From Selaginella tamariscina (taxonomy: Eukaryota > Streptophyta > Lycopodiopsida > Selaginellales > Selaginellaceae), in the NCBI GenBank assembly GCA_003024785.1, contig PUQB01000055.1:661661-725660 (forward strand): a stretch of 64,000 nucleotides of DNA. The letters are read 5' to 3'. Below, piece after piece: positions 57,804 to 64,000 of the stretch; position 1 is the stretch's first letter; every line of letters begins with the position of its first letter. Under the pieces are notes generated by a model. It worked only from the letters and a program-made list of their open reading frames with translations. It was not told the origin of the DNA and searched no databases. A program made the translations under genes and the position numbers.

Positions 57804-58286
57804 ATAAAAATGACTCCATTGTGGATAGTATATCATTTTCAAGTGTCAATGAAAAGGAACGAAGTGGCCCATGAGCTTCCATTTTGGACAACCGTAAATC
57901 GTCACAAGTGGCCCTCTCAAACTTTCCATGAAAATAGTGATTAGTGTTAGGGACGACGTGCAGCCATGGCAGATTTACAACTATATATATATATATATAT
58001 ACACGCACCTACGTGTGTGTATATACAAATGTACGATTGTAAAGAAGAAAGATGATGGTAGTGTTCCATTGGAATGGCTTACATTCTTATCGCTTTGAGA
58101 TTATGTTTGTGGCTCAGAAACAGGGTAGAGAACGGACACAAGTTGGTCACAATGTGAATGCTTCTTTCAACAACACACACACACATATATATATATCTTT
58201 GCACAAATCTTGTTTTACTTATAGCTTTTACATGTGAGAAAGCTTACTTCAAAGGGAATTTGTGGACAGTCATACATGTGAATGTC
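57804..58286. other. Intergenic stretch
   Basis: TA run at about 57980-58002 and a short CA run near 58175. No gene seen. Confidence 0.5.
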
Positions 58287-58360
58287 AGGGATGTAGCGCA
58301 GCTCGGTAGCGCGTTTGTTTTGGGTACAAAATGTCGCAGGTTCGAATCCTGTCATCCCTA
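58287..58360 (+). tRNA. trnP-UGG: tRNA-Pro(UGG), plastid type, in nuclear context
   Basis: A complete 74-nt cloverleaf: acceptor arm AGGGATG paired with CATCCCT, D arm GCGC-AGCTCGGTA-GCGC, anticodon loop TTTGGGT (anticodon TGG) on stem TTTGT/ACAAA, T arm with TTCGAAT and discriminator A. It is very close to the chloroplast trnP-UGG gene. The flanks are not plastid sequence (no trnW or psaJ beside it), so it is an isolated nuclear copy. GGTTCGAATCC is a perfect RNA polymerase III B box, and TTTTT follows 14 nt downstream. No CCA is encoded. Transcription and charging are not shown by the sequence. Confidence 0.9.
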
Positions 58361-58374
58361 CGGAGTTGTTGTAC

Positions 58375-58379
58375 TTTTT
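58375..58379 (+). terminator. Possible Pol III terminator
   Basis: A run of five T residues 14 nt after the tRNA 3' end, in the position expected for RNA polymerase III termination. Confidence 0.5.
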
Positions 58380-58736
58380 GCACCACACCTTATATGACGT
58401 CTGGACTCCCAGTTAGAAAAGGATGCAGCATAAAAGATAACCTGTGGATTAAACTTGAAAAGTGAAGTTTGGTAGAGCAAAGAAACGTCCTTGTACCTGT
58501 TGATATATAAATCTTGTGCCTGCGTGCGTGTGTCTGTGTGTGTGATCACAATAGACATGTCAGACGTCTCTCTCTCTCTCTCTCACACCCATGCACCGCA
58601 CGCACGCACGCACATAGAGCATAGCCAGCAAAGTTGGCAGGACAATATGCAACTAAAAGATCTAATCTTTGACTTAGTTTTCTATCAAGATTTAAACAAA
58701 GGAACCTTCATACCTCGCAGAAGAAAACGGGGGAGA

Positions 58737-60770
58737 ATGTGGACTCCGCTTCTTGTATCGTCATTCATCTTCTCAACGGTTCTTCCTTATGGAGCTTCTC
58801 AACTTCGTCCAAAGTTTCACTTCCAACCGGTTAAAAACTGGATGAACGGTTGGTTTTCGTTGATTTATTATTCTATATATTTATCATGTTTTCAGATCCA
58901 AATGGTAAGAAAACAACTACAAACTTGAGCAAAAACTAAGTACCTGGATGTTTACCAGGACCAATGCTCTACAAAGGCTTGTACCACCTCTTCTTCCAGT
59001 ATAATCCATATGCCCCGGTGGCTGGAAACATTAGCTGGGGACATGCAATCTCCAAGGTTAACGATTATATTTAATAACATATATTACCTGTAACGATTAA
59101 TGATGCTAGGATCTCATTAACTGGGATTTCCTTGACCTTGCTCTCCGTCGTGACAAGCCATACGACGCAAATGGTGCATTCAGCGGCTCTATAACATTTG
59201 TGAATGGAGTTCCTGTCATTCTTTACACTGGCTCAGCATTAAACCTGGATCAGTCACAGAACGAAGCTATTCCTGCCAACATCACAGACCCCCTGGTCAG
59301 AAAATGGAAGAAAATATCAGCAAACCCCATAATCTTCCCACCACCTCCAGGAGTACGTACTGTAGACTTTCGAGACCCAACTACTGCCTGGGTTGGCGTA
59401 GATAAACTGTGGAGGATCCTAGTCGGAGCGAAGATAAACACTACGGGAGTTGCACTTCTCTACAAGAGCAAAGATTTCGTACACTGGAACATAACTGAGC
59501 CTCTCCACCAAGTTGAAGGGACAGGTATGTGGGAGTGTCCTGACTTCTATCCTGTTCGACTACAGGGTAGAGACGGTCTAGAGGATTCGGCGAGAGGTCC
59601 TGGAGTAAGACATGTCCTGAAAGTTAGTTTGGATAATACAAGGTTAGATGCCTTGCTGTGGGAACTTACCATGTAAATGGTGATAAGTTCGTGCCAAATG
59701 TTGAAGAGCTCGATACTGGAATAGGCTTGGTTTATGACTATGGTGTGTTCTATGCCTCCAAAACATTCTTTCGATTACAAGAAGCATAGACGTGTGCTTT
59801 GGGGATGGGTCACTGAGAAAGACAGTGTTGAAGCTGATATTGCTAAAGGATGGGCTGGTCTTCAGGTAACTCTGTGTTGTGTGTGCATGCGTGCAATATC
59901 TATCGTGCAATGTTGTCAGGCATTGCCCAGGCAAGTCTGGCTAGATGAAACAAATGAAAATGGCATTAGACAGTGGCCAGTAGACGAAGTTACAAACTTA
60001 GAGCAAAGAAGACACGCTCAGGGGCAAACCTGAAGCTGCAGAATGGTTACAATCCAAGAGATTGGTCGTGGTTCCCAGGTATGTACCACATACCCCCATA
60101 TACATGTCAGCTTGGGTTTCCTGTTCAGCTGGATATCGAGGTGACATTCAAAGTTAGCAACCATAACTTGATATCACTAGACAACAGAATAGAAGAGGGA
60201 CAAGGATACTGCACAATATTACTACAACAAGCACAGGAATATACGGACCTTTTGGTTTGAAGGTTCTTGCATCCGAGAACCTGGAGGAGTACACTGCCAT
60301 TTACTTCGTTCTACTTAGCACAAAAAATGGATGGAAAACCCCTTGCATGCAGCGACATCCGCCAGTAAGATCAATACACATGCACACACAAACATTATAA
60401 TGATATTATCAGATCTTCATTAAACACAACGTGACAAAAACAACATACGGAAGCTTTGTCAACGTGACGAGGCACGGCTAAGGACCTGTCAATCCGTGTT
60501 ATAGTAAGCACATACAAACACATATCACACCACATACATACACATATACGAACCTTTCTAATCTTGTAGGTAGATCATTCAGTTGTGGAAGCGTTTGTTC
60601 AAGGTGGAAGAACTTGCATAACTTCCCGTGTGTACCCAACACTAGCAGTCAATGATTCTGCTCGCTTGCTTCTCTTCAACAACGCAAACACTTTTGTTGA
60701 GGTTAAAAACTTCTCAGTGTGGAAAATGAAAGAAGCAACCTTTCGTACACTTGAAGAAATCAATCCCTGA
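58737..60770 (+). CDS. Apoplastic (cell-wall type) invertase, GH32
   Basis: I start at 58737 because [20 protein letters not shown] is a good signal peptide. Exon 1 ends in WMN-G, a 9-nt mini-exon (58896-58904) supplies DPN, and exon 3 continues [17 protein letters not shown]. The nucleophile Asp is thus in [17 protein letters not shown] (transition-state Asp) and WECPDF (acid/base Glu) follow; proline in WECPDF marks the cell-wall rather than vacuolar class. Later parts include [45 protein letters not shown] and the tail ending EINP. The enzyme splits sucrose to glucose and fructose in the wall. Frame breaks occur near 59655, 59772 (extra C) and 60000 (AA to A), so it is either a young pseudogene or assembly-damaged. 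Confidence 0.85.
58896..58904 (+). other. 9-nt invertase mini-exon
   Basis: ATCCAAATG between a TTTTCAG acceptor and a GTAAGA donor. It encodes the DPN core of the invertase motif, as in seed-plant invertase genes, where it is among the shortest known plant exons. Confidence 0.9.
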
Positions 60771-61008
60771 TATACAATCTAAACACTGACATCGCCATAT
60801 TCTTTATATTGTAATAGCTTCTACAATTTATACATGGTTTATGCCAAAGCTGTGGATGCGAACTCTAACAAATCAACACGATGAAACGCTCACACCAGTG
60901 TGTTTTGCGTGTGTCTACACATACACTACAAGGTGTGAACCATAAGCTTACCGTTAAACATATATGAATAGAAGTATCCACCACTACACACATATGACAT
61001 TCAACCAG

Positions 61009-61009
<1 letters not shown>

Positions 61010-61055
<46 letters not shown>

Positions 61056-61057
61056 CA
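61010..61057. repeat. CT then CA microsatellite
   Basis: Pure CT run followed by CA run between the invertase and RPA3 genes. Confidence 0.85.
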
Positions 61058-61154
61058 CAAGCCTCTTGTATATGAAACGTAAAGAAAACACTGCATTTTT
61101 TCATAGAAAGAAATAGAAGTACAAACAGTTACCAGGACTAACCACAGCTATCAC

Positions 61155-61542
61155 TCAAACAAATAGATCTTGGCACTCCGTATTGGCCAGTTTACAGAGC
61201 TGGTTGTAGATGGACATGTCTGCAAAAACAACCCATTTTGAGAGAGAGAGTCCCAGAACAAGAAGAATGTATACCGAAATCGTTGCCGAAATTGGTGCAG
61301 GCCTCGGAATGGATGCTCCTCTCGCCATCGACAACCCCAATGACTTCGACAAAGTCGGAGAGTGCTCTCTGTGGCGGCGGCTGCGGCCTGACCGTGACCT
61401 GGACGTTGTCCGAGGTCTGACCGATGATAGCCGTGCCGCCCGCTTCCACACGCGACACCTTAATCACACATCGTACTCGCCGCCCCATGTAGCGCCTCAG
61501 AAACTCCCCGTTCACCATCGGTGCCGGACTCGATACATCCAT
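61155..61542 (-). CDS. RPA3: Replication protein A 14-kDa subunit (RPA3)
   Basis: Two exons (61542-61275 and 61219-61155) splice in frame. The start is MDVSSPAPMVNGEFLRRYMG; the upstream MRN reading uses a non-ATG codon. The OB fold is visible: RRVRCVIKVSRVEAGG, IIGQTSDNVQVTV, DFVEVIGVVDGERSIHSEAC and TNFGNDF, then YNQLCKLANTECQDLF. About 110 residues, the family's usual size. RPA3 joins RPA1 and RPA2 in the single-stranded-DNA-binding complex used in replication, repair and recombination. Telo-box-like CCCTAAA motifs lie just upstream. No frame break. Confidence 0.9.
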
Positions 61543-61549
61543 GTTCCTC

Positions 61550-61590
61550 AAGAACCCTAAACCCCTGCTTCACAGCAACCCTAAACATCC
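61550..61590 (-). promoter_or_regulatory. Telo-box-like motifs upstream of RPA3
   Basis: AACCCTAAACCCC and AACCCTAAAC, 10-45 bp upstream of the start codon; on the gene strand GTTTAGGGTT. Telo-boxes are known in promoters of S-phase and translation genes in plants. Confidence 0.55.
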
Positions 61591-61894
61591 TCTCTCTCGT
61601 ATGCGTGTACATTATAGCATCGAAAACATCCTCGTCTTGTCACATTACATACGTGCTTGCCGTAAGTACTTATTTATCAAACGCATGTTCACTAGAACCA
61701 TCCGCTTTTCTACATATTGTCTATGACATGAGCAGATAGACGTGTGTGTGTGTGTGCGAAACTCCAAATAAGAAAAAACCAAGTTTTATTGACAGACTAT
61801 TATGACATAACAACTTCCAACTTTTGAGAAAGAGTCAGTTATGTATATCTCACAATTAGGAAAATATACATACTTACAGGAGAGTCGTGTTAAC

Positions 61895-63043
61895 TCAACA
61901 AGCAGCAAGCTGAATGCTGCCGAACTCTTGAGGCTGTTGTACCGGCTTGCACCCAATTTCTACAACCTTACACTCTTCACCCGCAAGAGGTAAGAAATCA
62001 CAAACTTCCATATCCATCGCTGCTGCTCCGGTTGCTTATAATCAATCAAGTCCTCATAATTGATAACCACGGGCTCCTGACAATTGGCACACTCACACTT
62101 GGAATTATATCCTTCTCTGGATGCAGCACATGGAGCAGGCAAAGGCTTCACGCAATACCAATTGTAATATTGGGAAACAGCCTATCACATTCAAAGTGGG
62201 TATTAGAGGAGAGAGAGAGAGAGAACAAACCTTCCATTGAGCTCGAGCTAAAGCAATTCTGGGTCTTCTTGCTCGAACATAGGCAAAAGCTTCAACTGGG
62301 TTCATCCCTCGGTACTCCATCTGAAACGGCAAAGGTTCTAGTACAGCATCTACACAAGTCAAAAGGCAGCTCACCAGATAACATATAACTACTGTGGTAC
62401 TTCTACCACGACCAGCTTTGCAGTGGACATATGTAGTCTCGCCCTTCAACACGTGCTCTACATGTAAAAAAGAATTTAACGTAAGCAAAAGGAATAAATG
62501 TGGTCCATACCGTGAATGAACTTTACACCTCGCCGAATGTCCCTCAGTTTAGGTGCATAGAAGTAATCTTTAGTTGGAATAACACAATGCCTGATGCCAT
62601 GCTCCTGATAAATGATAAAATTAAAAATAATGAAAATAAATAATAAATTATTTACCTCATAGAAGGCTGTTCCAACGAGCGTTTCGAAAGATTCATTAAG
62701 TGTAACTACGGCCTTAAGACCAACATTCTTGAGCTCTAAGACATGACTTCGGAAAGGCACCGCACCCAACAACAGAAACTGCAAAATAGCATTAATAGCA
62801 CACACTAACTCTGAGAGGAATCCGATCAAGATCCACACAGCTTACCTCTTCGATCTCATTCCACCAGCAGAAATCAGGCTCAATAGTGTTCCTCACCAAA
62901 TTGTATATCAGGGTTGGGACAAAGAAGAACCTGGCGCCTGCTCCATGAACAATTACAAGTAGCCATTTGGATTTCGAATTTGAATTCGAATTTGGATCGC
63001 ACAAATCGTCCGTTCTTTCCTCTTCTTCATGGATCATCACCAT
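61895..63043 (-). CDS. PTPMT1-like dual-specificity phosphatase (probable PGP phosphatase)
   Basis: Six exons (63043-62846, 62778-62656, 62604-62511, 62457-62375, 62320-62231, 62181-...). The start MVMIHEEEERTDDL is the first ATG. GAGARFFFVPTLIYNLVRN and WWNEIEEV lead into FLLLGAVPFRSHV, VVTLNESFETLV and HCVIPTKDYFYAP. The catalytic loop is VHCKAGRGRSTTVV (CX5R cysteine phosphatase), followed by a YRGMNPVEAFAYVRARRPRI helix. Plant PTPMT proteins dephosphorylate phosphatidylglycerophosphate for phosphatidylglycerol and cardiolipin synthesis, mostly in mitochondria. The C-terminal part is uncertain: the frame as read stops at 61960, but a 1-nt shift near 62020 would continue MDMEVCDFLPLAGEEC to 61895. 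The region has CECANCQEP and VVINYEDL. Confidence 0.8.
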
Positions 63044-63885
63044 CTTACCCTACCCTAAAACAAAACCTATCCCTAATGTAAAGGCTTACCCAAATGGAAT
63101 AAAGAATATACTTTAAATATTTGTTAATTCTTAACCAACAAGAAATGGGACTCTTCTTGTACACATACTTGTGCGTATGTGTATTGTGTGTGTTCTAGTA
63201 TTAATAAATATATGCATAAGTGTATGTAACATACATAAGGTATATGCATATCATCTAGTGTATAATTATAATGTATATGTATAAGACACGTGTAAATCTA
63301 AATTGCATGTGTATACAGCTAATATTTATGTACACAATTAATATATATATCTGTAGTTTAAATGTATATACATAAAGTATGTCTAGGTTATATATATATG
63401 TATTTTCTGTGTGTATATATATGTGTAGTGAACATGCATTTGTTAATATTTCAATACAATACATCAAGTGTTTAGTTTACTTATTTATAATTCATTGATT
63501 TAAATTAAATTTTCTTTTTAAGTTATAAGGTTCAAATAATGTTTTAAATCACTATACTGTTACTTTGAGTTTTTCATTGAAACAAAAAATGACATTCGGA
63601 CGACCATGTTAATATATATGCTTTTGTTTATATATGTATGCTTTGGTTATGTGCTAACTATGGTATGATTTCAACGTATGATCTCTGTTACTACAAAATA
63701 GACTTCCACAATATAAAGTATAGCGGCGCACCAGAAAATCAAGCGTATATAACAAGATAGTGTACATAGATGTACAAAGTGGTCAAGCTCTCCATATGAT
63801 TATTCAACTGCAAGCGTGCTGATTATGTTTGCCAGTTTTGCCGATTTATAATCTTCACGAAGTTGGATAAAACTGCAGCAAGAGA
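63044..63885. other. AT-rich intergenic stretch
   Basis: TATATG-rich low-complexity sequence; no gene seen. CCCTAAAAC at 63052-63060 precedes the phosphatase start. Confidence 0.5.
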
Positions 63886-63957
<72 letters not shown>

Positions 63958-63978
63958 ATATATATATATATATAATGG
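63886..63978. repeat. CT microsatellite followed by TA run
   Basis: About 32 CT units (63890-63953) followed directly by a TA run to about 63974. Confidence 0.95.
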
Positions 63979-64000
63979 ATTACCGAATTGCATCCTTCCC

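Noticed and set aside
58161-58420. A longer plastid DNA insertion around trnP
   Set aside because: Neither trnW nor psaJ nor other plastid sequence is recognisable beside the tRNA; only the tRNA itself matches.

Overview
The window is nuclear DNA from a land plant. The genes are plant-specific or plant-typical: a CTR1/EDR1-type Raf-like kinase, an MKK6-type MAPKK, a COI1-type F-box/LRR protein, an apoplastic invertase with the 9-nt mini-exon, a TAXI-like aspartic-protease relative and a legumin-like cupin. Introns are mostly 70-130 bp and rich in CA/GT and CT/GA runs. The transposons are plant chromodomain Ty3/gypsy elements. An early-diverging vascular plant (lycophyte-like) fits the short introns and the alanine in the COI1 pocket, but the sequence does not prove it and a fern or bryophyte is not excluded. 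Layout: 0.3-1.3 kb is an unusual array of about 22 palindromes. 1.9-4.4 kb is a dead DUF7869-like gene. 4.4-6.9 kb is AT-rich with a gypsy scrap. 6.9-17.9 kb is a gene block holding the Raf-like kinase (minus), MKK6 (plus, head to head with it) and a RING-H2 E3 ligase (plus). 19.3-21.6 kb is a TAXI-like gene that has an inverted second copy at 47.3-49.3 kb. Between these arms lie retroelement relics (22.9-26.3 kb), a multi-level nest of LTR retrotransposons (26.4-40.3 kb) and three housekeeping or conserved genes on the minus strand (TFIIF-beta, a small RRRVQW protein, eIF3i). 50.3-53.9 kb is a recent gypsy element with an internal inversion. 54.3-55.4 kb is a broken legumin-like cupin gene. 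55.9-63.0 kb carries a COI1-like F-box gene, a plastid-type tRNA-Pro(UGG), the invertase, RPA3 and a PTPMT1-like phosphatase. The nest can be read from target-site duplications and LTR continuity. Family B (minus, 26361-40318) is the host. It took a solo family-A LTR (TSD CTTGC) and a truncated family-A element (A0). A0's LTR was then hit by A1 (plus) and A2 (minus). A1's gag was hit by a solo B LTR (TSD ACAAC). Family A is a chromovirus. Its presumed primer-binding site is not tRNA-like but is a perfect 13-nt complement of the predicted 5' end of its own transcript, which suggests Tf1/sushi-like self-priming. No long-range operon logic is expected in a plant nucleus. The two neighbouring kinases share an intergenic promoter region, and four minus-strand genes carry telo-box (AACCCTAA-like) motifs just upstream of their start codons. 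Several otherwise well-conserved genes are broken by 1-nt changes, many of them shortened homopolymers, so their pseudogene status cannot be separated from assembly error without reads.
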